Origin: Leptospira kobayashii
Lineage (GTDB): Bacteria; Spirochaetota; Leptospiria; Leptospirales; Leptospiraceae
NCBI RefSeq assembly: GCF_003114835.2
Contig: NZ_AP025028.1
Span: forward strand, 3,562,001-3,626,000
Direction of reading: 5' to 3'
Length of the DNA: 64,000 bases
Of the stretch, positions 54,499 to 63,138 are shown one piece after another (within the stretch, counting starts at the first letter, position 1; the number at the start of each line of letters is the position of its first letter). The notes below the pieces were generated by a model. The model was not told the origin of the DNA. It ran no database searches and worked only from the letters and a program-made list of their open reading frames with translations. Made by a program: the position numbers and the translations under genes.

Positions 54499-55679
54499 CA
54501 GGCTTTCGGATTTTCTAGAACGATTGCGATTCCCTGACCGCCTCCGATACAAAGCGATGCTACTCCGTATTTAACCCCTCTTCTTCGCATTTCAAGCGCT
54601 AATGTAAGAGTCACTCTGTTTCCCGATGCTCCGAGCGGATGTCCGATTGCAATCGCACCACCGTTTACGTTAGTGATCTTCGGGTCCAATCCCAATTCTT
54701 TTTGAACTGCAAGGTATTGCGCTGCAAATGCTTCGTTTACTTCAACCAGTCCGATGTCTTTCAAACCAAGGCCTGCTTTTTGCAAAGCGATGGGAATTGC
54801 TACGGCAGGACCGATTCCCATCTTGGCAGGATCACAACCGGCGAGTCCCCAACCTTTAACAATTGCTAGTGGTTCTTTGCCGAGTTTTTTTGCTTGGGTT
54901 AGAGATGTTACAACTACTGCGGATGCACCGTCATTGATTCCGGAAGCATTTCCTGCAGTCACGGTTCCGTCTTTTTTGAACGCCGGCTTCAAAGTGGAAA
55001 GTTTTGCGGCTCCTGCTTTTCCTCTTACAAATTCGTCTTTATCAAACACAACCGGAGTCTTTCCTCCGAGGGTGATCGGCAGGATCTCTTCTTTCAATGC
55101 GCCGCTCAGAGTAGCCGCTTCGGCTCTCTCTTGCGAAATCGCTGCCCATTCATCCTGTTCTTCACGGGAAATTTTGTACTGGTCGGATAGATTTTCCGCA
55201 GTCATTCCCATGGGAAGTTCCACATAAATATCGGTGAGACCTTGTGCCAAAGAATCTTCAAATTCTGCATTTCCATAACGCACTCCGAATCTGGCATTAC
55301 GAACCACATAAGGCGCGTTACTCATTGATTCCACTCCACCGGCAAGAACCGTATGAGCTTCTCCGAGTAGGATTTTTTTTGCCGCTTGGATCACTGCTTC
55401 CATCCCTGAACCGCATAACCTATTCAAGGTGAGGGCGGGTGAGGAAACAGGAACCCCTGATTTCAAACCGATATGTCTTGCTAAATAAATTCCTTCTTTT
55501 CCCGTCGGGATTACGTTTCCGAAAATGGATTCTTCCACTGAAGCAGGGTCGATTCCCGCTCTTGAAAAAGCAGCTTTGGAAACTTCCACACCCAAATCCA
55601 CTGCGCTAAAATCTTTGAGTGAGCCGCCGAAATTTCCGAATGCGGTTCTAGCCCCGTTTATAATACAAACTTGTTCCAT
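54498..55679 (-). CDS. Acetyl-CoA acetyltransferase (thiolase)
   Basis: A 393-residue thiolase of the acetyl-CoA C-acetyltransferase type. The acyl-carrying Cys is C89 ([10 protein letters not shown]). The catalytic bases are H347 ([12 protein letters not shown]) and C377 (SLCIGGGQG), and NEAF is present. All four signatures and the length match biosynthetic thiolases (acetoacetyl-CoA from two acetyl-CoA). It is the first gene of the export operon and is translationally coupled to the fusion protein. That is unusual: either it supplies a building block for the exported product, or the operon grew downstream of a housekeeping gene. Confidence 0.93.
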   Translation of the reverse strand: MEQVCIINGARTAFGNFGGSLKDFSAVDLGVEVSKAAFSRAGIDPASVEESIFGNVIPTGKEGIYLARHIGLKSGVPVSSPALTLNRLCGSGMEAVIQAAKKILLGEAHTVLAGGVESMSNAPYVVRNARFGVRYGNAEFEDSLAQGLTDIYVELPMGMTAENLSDQYKISREEQDEWAAISQERAEAATLSGALKEEILPITLGGKTPVVFDKDEFVRGKAGAAKLSTLKPAFKKDGTVTAGNASGINDGASAVVVTSLTQAKKLGKEPLAIVKGWGLAGCDPAKMGIGPAVAIPIALQKAGLGLKDIGLVEVNEAFAAQYLAVQKELGLDPKITNVNGGAIAIGHPLGASGNRVTLTLALEMRRRGVKYGVASLCIGGGQGIAIVLENPKA

Positions 55680-55768
55680 GAAACCAAAAACTTAGAAATT
55701 TAGCGTATTGTCAGCTAAGAATTCAAATTTCACTTGAAACTCCAAACTTAACGTTTAGCCTTCCCTGC

Positions 55769-57175
55769 ATGAACGAGGAACCTCTTTTCGGTTTGAGCAC
55801 CGGCTTTTTATCCAAACAGATGACTGGGCTTGTCTCTACCATTCTTCGAAAAAAATATTCTATCCTTCCGGACAAACCGATTCCCTTAAGATCCGAAAAT
55901 TCCCCCCTTTATCCGGGCCTCGGACTCATCGGCACCAATGGAAAATCCTCCGTAGAAACCGGTCTGATCGTCGGATCTATCCGAATGGGATACGGACATC
56001 ATAGAATGGCTTTGTCCGTTTACTCTCACTCTCTCGCTAAGAAAATTCCCACGTATCTTCATGACTTACTTGCCATCGAATCGAACGAAGCAAAGGCCAT
56101 TTCCGATATAGACAGTTCTTATAGTTATCTGAGCCGGCTTTCCACCGATCTGGGTGGTGCCGCAGAATGGGCATGGGGCCAGTTTCTAAAACAAGGAAAT
56201 CTCACCTCACTCGAGTTATCCTGTTCTCTCGCGGATTCGTATAAAAATATAATGTCCTCCCTTCCCAAAGACAGTCCGGTCATTTCCACGCACCCTCTCA
56301 ACGGACAGATCGCTGTGGCAGCCGGATTCAAAAAAGTCATCCACCTAATCTGTGATAACCATCCTCAGTATTATCTATTAGTTCCGGGTGCAATTAATTT
56401 GGTACAAAGCCCTTCTTCTTATATGAAATTCCTTGAAATGGGAGTTCCGAAGGAAAATCTTTCCGTTGCAGGTCATTGGGTTTCCGAAGATATCGCTAAA
56501 AATGCGATCGCAGATTCGGAAGCACGTATCAAAAGAATTACTTACAAAAGAAAAAGGCGGTTTTTGATTCCGATCGGTGGAGCAGGAGCGCAAAAAGGAT
56601 ACATCAAAGAACTTATCCATTTAACAAAGAATAAACTATTGGATAAGAAGTGTTATTTTTGGATCAACACCGGAGATCATAACAAAGTACTGAACAGTTT
56701 GGAATCTTATCTGAACTCGGAAAAAATACCTTATGAATCCATTTTAAATTGGGATGACTTGAAAAAATTCATCAGCACATCTTCTTTCAAAGAAGAGGAA
56801 AAAGATAAATTGCCCTCTGTCGTTCTATTTAATTTTTCCAATCATACGGAAGCATTTTCCGCTACGGAAAAGCTGATTCGATTGGCTGATGTTTTGGTAA
56901 CAAAACCTTCCGAACTTGCATTTTATCCGATTCCAAAATTATTTATCAGAAGAGTAGGAGATCACGAAGCGGGTTCCGTATCCCGTTCTTTGGAATTGGG
57001 AGAAGGAACCGTGGAATGCAGAGAACCGGAACATGCCGCGGATCTGTTGGGAATCTTTGCCTCTTCGGAAGAACCGCTGTTGCGAATGAATGAGAGAGTG
57101 ATCAAAAGTTCCGAAGACGGAATCTATAACGGAAGCAAGGTGGCCGTCGAGATGGCGGAAAAATTCCTTAAATAA
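55769..57175 (+). CDS. GT-B-like protein, possible glycosyltransferase
   Basis: A 468-residue protein that I place only tentatively. The N-terminal GLIGTNGKSSVETGLIVGSI and MGYGHHRMALSVYSHS resemble the GGGH-type opening of MurG/monogalactosyldiacylglycerol-synthase-like enzymes. The C-terminal FLIPIGGAGAQKGYIKELIH and ADVLVTKPSELAFYPIPKLF look like the nucleotide-sugar site of that fold (DxxxTKPG-like). GTNGKSS also resembles a Mur-ligase P-loop, but no other Mur-ligase motif is seen. No membrane helix is evident. It is divergent from the thiolase operon. Confidence 0.5.
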   Translation: MNEEPLFGLSTGFLSKQMTGLVSTILRKKYSILPDKPIPLRSENSPLYPGLGLIGTNGKSSVETGLIVGSIRMGYGHHRMALSVYSHSLAKKIPTYLHDLLAIESNEAKAISDIDSSYSYLSRLSTDLGGAAEWAWGQFLKQGNLTSLELSCSLADSYKNIMSSLPKDSPVISTHPLNGQIAVAAGFKKVIHLICDNHPQYYLLVPGAINLVQSPSSYMKFLEMGVPKENLSVAGHWVSEDIAKNAIADSEARIKRITYKRKRRFLIPIGGAGAQKGYIKELIHLTKNKLLDKKCYFWINTGDHNKVLNSLESYLNSEKIPYESILNWDDLKKFISTSSFKEEEKDKLPSVVLFNFSNHTEAFSATEKLIRLADVLVTKPSELAFYPIPKLFIRRVGDHEAGSVSRSLELGEGTVECREPEHAADLLGIFASSEEPLLRMNERVIKSSEDGIYNGSKVAVEMAEKFLK

Positions 57176-57183
57176 AAGAGGAA

Positions 57184-57528
57184 CTACTTAAACTTCGCCT
57201 GTAGCTCTTTTTTGGTTTCTTCCCAAACGGGAGGAACCTGAATGGAAAGGGAAACGGATCCTTCGATATCACCTTCTTTGACTTTAGCTTCCGCATCCAC
57301 CACCAGCTTAGACATGGCAGCAAGACCGAAATTGGCAGCGACACCTTTGATTTGGTGCAGTTCCGCCTGAAGTTCTTTCGCCTGTTTGGATTGAACCAAT
57401 TGAGTAAGATTTTGCATACGAACCGCCATGTTTTCCAATAAGGAAACAATCATATCCTTAAGCCAAGCTTGATCTTCCGGATCATTAATATCAACGAGGG
57501 ATTCTATTCTGGACCAGTCAACGTTCAA
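57184..57528 (-). CDS. Stand-alone Hpt phosphotransfer protein
   Basis: A 114-residue four-helix histidine phosphotransfer domain. The phosphorylated residue is H58 in LHQIKGVAANFGL, matching the HxxKGxxxxxG consensus. No kinase or receiver domain is attached, so it must relay phosphate between separate partners encoded elsewhere. It converges with the GT-B-like gene with 8 bp between stops and stands alone. Confidence 0.87.
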   Translation of the reverse strand: MNVDWSRIESLVDINDPEDQAWLKDMIVSLLENMAVRMQNLTQLVQSKQAKELQAELHQIKGVAANFGLAAMSKLVVDAEAKVKEGDIEGSVSLSIQVPPVWEETKKELQAKFK

Positions 57529-57634
57529 TTGGGACTCCGTTGCTACCCATTTAATTCTGCCGAGAACTGAGCTGTAAATTACTTTTTCAAAAAATCCTTT
57601 GCAGTTGTCTCGGAGGAGTTTTTTCTGATCTTAC

Positions 57635-58441
57635 ATGAAGATTCACCCCACAGCGATCATTGATCCAAAAGCAGAGCTCCACGAATCCGTGGAAGTAGGT
57701 CCGTTTTGCGTTATTGATAAAGACGTAAAAATCGGAGAGGGAACAGTTCTTGATTCCAACGTCCGTATTTATTCGGGAACACATATCGGCAAATTCAACA
57801 AAATTTATTCCGGTGTTGCACTAGGCGGAATTCCTCAGGATTTAGGATTCAAACCGGAAACAAAAACCTATCTGGAGATAGGCGATCGTAATACCATCCG
57901 GGAAAATTGCGTCTTCCACAGAGGGACCAAAGAAGGCGAAGCAACCAAAATAGGAAATGATAACTTTTTAATGGGAAATATCCATATCGCTCACGATGTA
58001 ATTGTAGGAGACAACAACATCATCGTACAAAGCAGTATGCTTGCAGGCCATGTTGTAGTCGGAAACAAGGTTTTTATCTCGGGGCTTGTTGGAGTGCATC
58101 AGTTTGCGAGAGTGGGAGATTATTCCATGATCGCCGGTCTTGCCAAAGTAGTGAAAGATGTTCCTCCTTATTGCACAATTGACGGAAATCCTGCTACAGT
58201 CATCGGGCTCAACTCGGTCGGATTGAAAAGAGCGGGACTTTCTTCGGATGTTCGCAATGCGATCAAAAGAACATACAAAATCATCTACCATAGCGGACTT
58301 AACACAAAACAAGCATTAACCGAACTAAAGAAAGATCCTAACCCTATCCCGGAAGTAAAATACATTATCGAGTTTTTTGAATCGGGCAAACGTGGTGTAA
58401 CCGACCATAGGGCCATAGGTGGTGGTGGTTCGGAAGAATGA
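57635..58441 (+). CDS. lpxA: LpxA, UDP-N-acetylglucosamine-type acyltransferase
   Basis: A 268-residue left-handed beta-helix enzyme for the first step of lipid A synthesis. Hexapeptide repeats run from HPTAIIDPKAELHESVEVGP through VVVGNKVFISGLVGVHQFA. The catalytic histidine is H120 in NIHIAHDVIVGD, and the C-terminal helical part (AIKRTYKIIYHSGLNTKQAL) is present. In Leptospira the acceptor is the 3-amino analogue of UDP-GlcNAc, giving amide-linked lipid A. Whether that holds here depends on residues I cannot judge by eye. It overlaps galE by 4 nt, linking lipid A and sugar-nucleotide supply. Confidence 0.95.
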   Translation: MKIHPTAIIDPKAELHESVEVGPFCVIDKDVKIGEGTVLDSNVRIYSGTHIGKFNKIYSGVALGGIPQDLGFKPETKTYLEIGDRNTIRENCVFHRGTKEGEATKIGNDNFLMGNIHIAHDVIVGDNNIIVQSSMLAGHVVVGNKVFISGLVGVHQFARVGDYSMIAGLAKVVKDVPPYCTIDGNPATVIGLNSVGLKRAGLSSDVRNAIKRTYKIIYHSGLNTKQALTELKKDPNPIPEVKYIIEFFESGKRGVTDHRAIGGGGSEE

Positions 58442-59406
58442 GGATTCTTGTAACCGGTGGTGCCGGCTACATCGGTAGCCATGTTGTTTTAGAATTAATG
58501 GAGCTTGGTCATAACATCTTAGTCGTAGATGATATGGCAAACGGGAACGAAGCCAATCTATTTCCCGGAAACGAATTCATCAGAGGTCGTATCCAGGACC
58601 CGAATGTCCTAAAGGAAGTTTTCTCCCGCCCGATAGATGCGGTTTTTCATTTCGCAGCATGGAAAGCGGCGGGCGAATCCATGACCAACCCTTCAAAATA
58701 CACACTCAATAATCTAAGCGGAACATTCCAACTAATATCCGCTATGTTAGAGAATGATTGCAAATACATAGTATTTTCCTCTTCCGCTGCGGTTTATGGA
58801 ACGCCACAGTATCTTCCCTTGGACGAAAAACATCCACTGTCTCCGGAGAATTACTACGGTTATACGAAACTATGCACCGAGGAAAATTTACGTTGGTTTG
58901 ATCAGTTGAAAGGTTTAAAGTCCGCTTCTTTGCGATATTTCAATGCTGCCGGTTACGACACCAAAGGAAGAGTTCGTGGAATCGAAAAAGCTCCCGCGAA
59001 TCTTTTGCCGATCATTATGGAAGTTGCTTCCGGGTTACGGCAAGGTTTCGAAATTTACGGAGATGATTATGATACTCCCGATGGAACTTGCATTAGAGAT
59101 TATATCCATGTATCGGACCTGGCAACAGCTCACGTACTGGCATTGAAACAGATCATGGAAACTAATCAAAGTTTGACGGTCAATCTCGGTTCGGAATCAG
59201 GTTATTCCGTCAAAGAAATGACTGACCTTGCCGAAAAGGTAGTAGGAAAACCGATTGCGCACAAAATCGTAGGGAGACGTGCAGGTGATCCTGCGAAGTT
59301 ACTCGCCTCTTCTGCAAAAGCAAGATCTCTCTTGAGTTGGAAACCCATCTACAGTGAAGCTGATATCCTTCTTTCCAGCATGTGGGAATTGTATCGAAAT
59401 CTTTAA
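58438..59406 (+). CDS. galE: UDP-glucose 4-epimerase
   Basis: A 322-residue short-chain dehydrogenase-type epimerase. The NAD loop is LVTGGAGYIGSH (4-15). SSSAAVYG (114-121) carries the catalytic Ser, and Y140xxxK144 (NYYGYTKL) follows. TCIRDYIHVSDLATAH and LRYFNAAG are GalE signatures. It interconverts UDP-glucose and UDP-galactose (and possibly the acetylated forms) for surface polysaccharide. It starts inside the lpxA end (ATGA overlap), so the two are co-translated. Confidence 0.93.
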   Translation: MRILVTGGAGYIGSHVVLELMELGHNILVVDDMANGNEANLFPGNEFIRGRIQDPNVLKEVFSRPIDAVFHFAAWKAAGESMTNPSKYTLNNLSGTFQLISAMLENDCKYIVFSSSAAVYGTPQYLPLDEKHPLSPENYYGYTKLCTEENLRWFDQLKGLKSASLRYFNAAGYDTKGRVRGIEKAPANLLPIIMEVASGLRQGFEIYGDDYDTPDGTCIRDYIHVSDLATAHVLALKQIMETNQSLTVNLGSESGYSVKEMTDLAEKVVGKPIAHKIVGRRAGDPAKLLASSAKARSLLSWKPIYSEADILLSSMWELYRNL

Positions 59407-59866
59407 AAACTAATAATGTTTAGTTTGGGCGCCTCGAATATTTCCCGATCTTCAACTACCTTCTGTTAATCGACCGCGCTCTTCGCTGCAATTAGACGGG
59501 ACACACCACGAGAAATCTTTTCCCTGTTTAAGAGTTCATCCTTATATCTAATTTCCGCTGCGATCGCTGGCGCGGGGATCGGTTCGGTAAAAAGACGAAC
59601 TTTTTGGAAAAAAATTTCGAGAAAGTCAAATTAGGATGGGCAAAAGATGGATTTTGTGTTAGGCGGTTGGTTGCAGCCCACGACCCACACCCCCCGCCCT
59701 AAAAAGGGAGGGGGTTCGATCGATTCCTAGGTAAAACTATGTCACATTTCTTTTCTATCCGCCACGGATTGCAGCGGAAACCCTCTGCCTTTGGCGGAGG
59801 TTGGAGCGAAAAGCCGGGTCCCACGAAGTGGGAGGCGGCCGGCATATTGTTTAAGAAAATCTAATA
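59407..59866. other. GC-rich, structured non-coding region
   Basis: About 460 bp without a credible gene, clearly richer in GC than the flanks. It contains several possible hairpins: CCCCCCGCCCT with AGGGAGGGGG (59690-59714, one mismatch), CCTCTGCC with GGCGGAGG around TTT (59782-59800), and CCCAC-GAA-GTGGG (59820-59832). It also holds the phrase GGAGCGAAAAGCCGGGTCCC (59803-59822). It may be a dispersed intergenic repeat or encode a structured RNA; no known RNA family was recognised. Confidence 0.45.
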
Positions 59867-60652
59867 TTAAGGAAGGGAAATGCCCGCACAATCGGCATTG
59901 ATGGACTGAACATAATCGATGGCCCGATCACCCAATATATCCGCACCGAGAAAGCTACCGGCAAGATTGATCTTTTTCTCCCGAAAAGATTTGACCCATT
60001 CTTTTTGCAATCGGTTGGAGATAGGAGCATAAGACCAGTGCCATTTTTCTTCATGGTATCCTTTTCCCCCGCGCTTCGCCAATTCATTGTAAGGTTGACA
60101 AAATCCGTATTTGGAAGCATTCTCTTTCATCCAATCGTAAAGAACTTTGCCCTTTCCTGAATTTTCAAAATAAGAATTTTCTAATGCGTTAATATCGAAA
60201 TCGGTTCCCCAATGGTGTCTGGAAGTACCCGGTGCGCTCGAAAATTCCAGAATGAGAGAGATAATCTCTTCCGGGGTTTTGTCTTTGATGGGTTCGCGCA
60301 TAACTTTTTTGCCGGTATATTTTGATTCCCAAATCCCCTTCTGATGGGAAAAGTTTCGAAACGAAGACACAAGAAAGATGTGTTGTTTATAAGAGGAAGG
60401 TTTGCCTTCTTCGAAGGCGGTGATCATTTTTAAGAATGCTTTCTTCACTTCCGGCCTGAGGTAATGGTCCTTAGAAGTATCATCCGGTTGAACCTCGGAA
60501 AGTACATTAGGAGAATTGAATTTTCCGGTAAGATAAGATTCTTTTTCCACACCCAAATATAAGTTTTCAATCTGTTGCGGCTCGGATTGAACGGACGGAT
60601 CTCCGCAAGAAATACAAATGAAAAATACGATGAAAACAAAAACTTTATACAT
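59867..60652 (-). CDS. VanY/M15-type D-alanyl-D-alanine carboxypeptidase lipoprotein
   Basis: A 261-residue lipoprotein (VFVFIVFFICISC, lipidated Cys16). The zinc site is complete: SRHHWGTDFD (144-153) gives H146 and D153, and EKWHWSY gives the catalytic E202 and the third ligand H205. It should trim the terminal D-Ala of peptidoglycan precursors at the inner membrane. The ATG at 60652 has AAGGAT 6 nt upstream; an in-frame start at 60673 is less likely. It lies 41 bp downstream of recG on the same strand and may be its co-transcribed tail. Confidence 0.9.
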   Translation of the reverse strand: MYKVFVFIVFFICISCGDPSVQSEPQQIENLYLGVEKESYLTGKFNSPNVLSEVQPDDTSKDHYLRPEVKKAFLKMITAFEEGKPSSYKQHIFLVSSFRNFSHQKGIWESKYTGKKVMREPIKDKTPEEIISLILEFSSAPGTSRHHWGTDFDINALENSYFENSGKGKVLYDWMKENASKYGFCQPYNELAKRGGKGYHEEKWHWSYAPISNRLQKEWVKSFREKKINLAGSFLGADILGDRAIDYVQSINADCAGISLP

Positions 60653-60693
60653 ATAAATCCTTAGACGAAACATATTTCAAAACAGTTTGGAAG

Positions 60694-62763
60694 TCAATTC
60701 GCAAATAAAAATTTGCCTTCTTGAAAACGAGATTGGATCTCCCATTTTTCCGTATCATCTCCGTTTGCAAATTCAGTCGCATCTTTTTTTGCATCCTCAA
60801 GTAAATTGCGATCATGCACCAAATCGGCAATTTTAAATTCGGGAAGTCCGCTTTGTTTCACTCCTAATAATTCACCGGGGCCTCTGATTTCCAAATCTTT
60901 TTCGGAAAGCGCATAACCGTCATTAGAATTAACGAGTGCGTTCAATCGTTCCATAGCATCGTCACTGATATAATTTCCAGTCATCAAAATACAATAGCTT
61001 TCCAGATCGCTTCTTCCCACCCGTCCCCGCAACTGATGCAATTGAGAGATTCCGAATCGATCCGCATGTTCCACTACAAGTATGGTTGCGTTGGGAACAT
61101 CCACACCTACTTCCACGACTGTCGTCGTTACCAGAATCTGGATTTTGTTTTGTTTGAAGGCGGCCATAACGGTATCTTTTTCAGCGCTCTTCATCTTTCC
61201 GTGCAAAAGCCCCACTTTCAAATCGGGAAAAATATCCTTACTCAGCTCCTCATGTGCTTTCGTACAAGATTCCAAATCCAATTTTTCAGAATCCTCCACC
61301 AGAGGATAAACGATATAACATTGTCTTCCTTCTTTTACATACTTTCGAATGGAATTATAAACACCTGTTCGGCGATCTTCCTTGTACCATCTGGTATCAA
61401 TCGGTTTTCGACCGGCGGGTTTGGAACGGATATTTACCAATTCCAAATCCCCGTACAAAGTCAAACAGAGGGTTCTGGGAATGGGAGTCGCAGTCATCGC
61501 AAGTATGTCGGGATTTTTTCCTTTGGAACGGATTGTTTCCCGTTGATCGACTCCGAACTTATGTTGTTCATCGATCACCACCAGGCCGAGATCCGCAAAT
61601 TGAACATCATCCTGAAACAAAGAATGAGTGCCCACAACCAAGGAAGATTCTCCGTTTTTGATTCTTGCCAGTTTTTCCGCGCGGGTCTTTTTATTTTCAC
61701 CACCTAACAAAAGTTCAATTCCAAGGAAAGGCATATTTCCCAGAAATTTATAAATGGTTTCGAAATGTTGTCTGGCTAAAATCTCGGTCGGTGCAAGGAA
61801 AACCGTCTGAATTCGATTGTCTATGTAATGAAGCGCAATGAGTAGTGCCGTAATTGTTTTGCCCGATCCTACATCCCCCTGAAGAAGAGCCGCCAAAGGA
61901 GCGTCTTTTTTAGTGGATTTTAAGATACTATCCACCGCATTTTTTTGATCCTCCGTCAGTGAGAAAGGAAGATTTTTCAAAAGGCTCTCGGCGCTTTTGG
62001 ATTTAGGAAGTGGCCAAAGCACACGTTTGACTTTTTCCCTTTCCTTTTGTTTGTATAATAACAATAGCTGAAAATAGTATAACTCTTCGTAGGCGAATCT
62101 TTGCCTGGCGGGTTGGATGGATTCCATCGTTTCCGGAAAATGAATGATCCTGATAGCTTCATCCCGATTCATCAGATTTCTTTTTTTTATGACCTTAGTA
62201 GGCAAATTTTCGGGAATGGTTCCCTGTTTTAAAATCGAATCGATCGCTTTTCTGAATCCTTTCGAATCAAAACCCTCTTCTTTCAAAGCTTCCGTAGACG
62301 GATAAAGAGGAATGATCCTTCCCACATGCAATAGATCGTTTTCATCTTCGTGTCCGTCGGTTAGCAACTCATATTCTGGGTGTAGAATTTGATAACCTTT
62401 GAAATATTCCAATTTACCGGAAACAACTAACTTTCGATCAACGGTAAATAGCTTATTAAAAAAATTAACTCCCCGAAAAAAAACCAGATTCACACGTTCA
62501 TTGTTTTGAGTACGAAATCCTACAATCAGTCTGGATTTTCTACCGTGAACCAGATAAGAATCCGAAATGGATCCGAGAAGTGTTACAATATCACCTTGTT
62601 TGAGAATGATATCCTTTGTAAAATTCCGATCCAAATAACGACGAGGATATGTAGTAAGAAGGTCGCCGTAAGTTTCTATTCCATGAGATTTTAAAACTTC
62701 CAATCTCTTTGGACCGATCCCTTTGATCGAAGTGATACTTGTGTCTAAATCGATTTTTCCCAT
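60694..62763 (-). CDS. recG: ATP-dependent DNA helicase RecG
   Basis: A 689-residue DNA-repair helicase that remodels stalled forks and Holliday junctions. An N-terminal wedge/OB domain starts near ITSIKGIGPKRLEVLKSHGI. Walker A is GDVGSGKT (296-303), and the DEQH box is at 398-401 (VVIDEQHKFG). MTATPIPRT (motif III) and QLRGRVGRSD (motif VI) are present. The C-terminal TRG-like part is short (GELLGVKQSGLPEFKIADL). Its ATG overlaps the stop of the zinc-ribbon gene by one base (TGATG). Confidence 0.96.
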   Translation of the reverse strand: MGKIDLDTSITSIKGIGPKRLEVLKSHGIETYGDLLTTYPRRYLDRNFTKDIILKQGDIVTLLGSISDSYLVHGRKSRLIVGFRTQNNERVNLVFFRGVNFFNKLFTVDRKLVVSGKLEYFKGYQILHPEYELLTDGHEDENDLLHVGRIIPLYPSTEALKEEGFDSKGFRKAIDSILKQGTIPENLPTKVIKKRNLMNRDEAIRIIHFPETMESIQPARQRFAYEELYYFQLLLLYKQKEREKVKRVLWPLPKSKSAESLLKNLPFSLTEDQKNAVDSILKSTKKDAPLAALLQGDVGSGKTITALLIALHYIDNRIQTVFLAPTEILARQHFETIYKFLGNMPFLGIELLLGGENKKTRAEKLARIKNGESSLVVGTHSLFQDDVQFADLGLVVIDEQHKFGVDQRETIRSKGKNPDILAMTATPIPRTLCLTLYGDLELVNIRSKPAGRKPIDTRWYKEDRRTGVYNSIRKYVKEGRQCYIVYPLVEDSEKLDLESCTKAHEELSKDIFPDLKVGLLHGKMKSAEKDTVMAAFKQNKIQILVTTTVVEVGVDVPNATILVVEHADRFGISQLHQLRGRVGRSDLESYCILMTGNYISDDAMERLNALVNSNDGYALSEKDLEIRGPGELLGVKQSGLPEFKIADLVHDRNLLEDAKKDATEFANGDDTEKWEIQSRFQEGKFLFAN

Positions 62764-63137
62764 CAGAGCTCCGGCTGTTCTTCCGGTTTATTGTGAATTG
62801 AACCGGAGTCCTGTTCCAATTGCAAGTAACAGTATTTGCATCCGTAGATTTGCGCCTGTTTTTTGCCTTCCGAATTGATTTTACTGGAAATGGCAGCGTA
62901 TAAGAACTCGTCTTTGCGAAGCATTGTTCCACAAACAGGGCAAAGGCGAGGTCTGGGAACATCGGGATTCCATTCTTTCGAATATACTTTCTTAGGATCT
63001 GCTCCGCGGAATAAATCGTCTTTTGCTTTTCTTATTTTTTCCTTTTTATCCAGGGAACGATTATCCACTGCGGAAAGCGCGTAGAGAAAAAAACCGATCG
63101 TAAATAATACTCCGCAAACAGTAACGAATGTTACCAT
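62763..63137 (-). CDS. Small membrane protein with a zinc ribbon
   Basis: A 124-residue protein of unknown role. One N-terminal membrane segment (FVTVCGVLFTIGFFLYALSA) is followed by a basic, charged stretch. A four-cysteine zinc ribbon then follows: CPVCG at about 66-70 and CKYC at about 99-102, about 30 residues apart. The tail is acidic and proline-rich. It lies 1 bp after the metallophosphoesterase gene and overlaps recG by one base, so the three genes form one operon. Confidence 0.65.
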   Translation of the reverse strand: MVTFVTVCGVLFTIGFFLYALSAVDNRSLDKKEKIRKAKDDLFRGADPKKVYSKEWNPDVPRPRLCPVCGTMLRKDEFLYAAISSKINSEGKKQAQIYGCKYCYLQLEQDSGSIHNKPEEQPEL

Positions 63138-63138
63138 A

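Noticed and set aside
55769..57175. Mur ligase annotation for the GT-B-like protein
   Set aside because: Only the GTNGKSS string fits; the central and C-terminal Mur-ligase motifs are absent.
61036..61707. Long open frame on the plus strand opposite recG
   Set aside because: It is fully antisense to conserved recG motifs, has no family pattern and no ribosome site.
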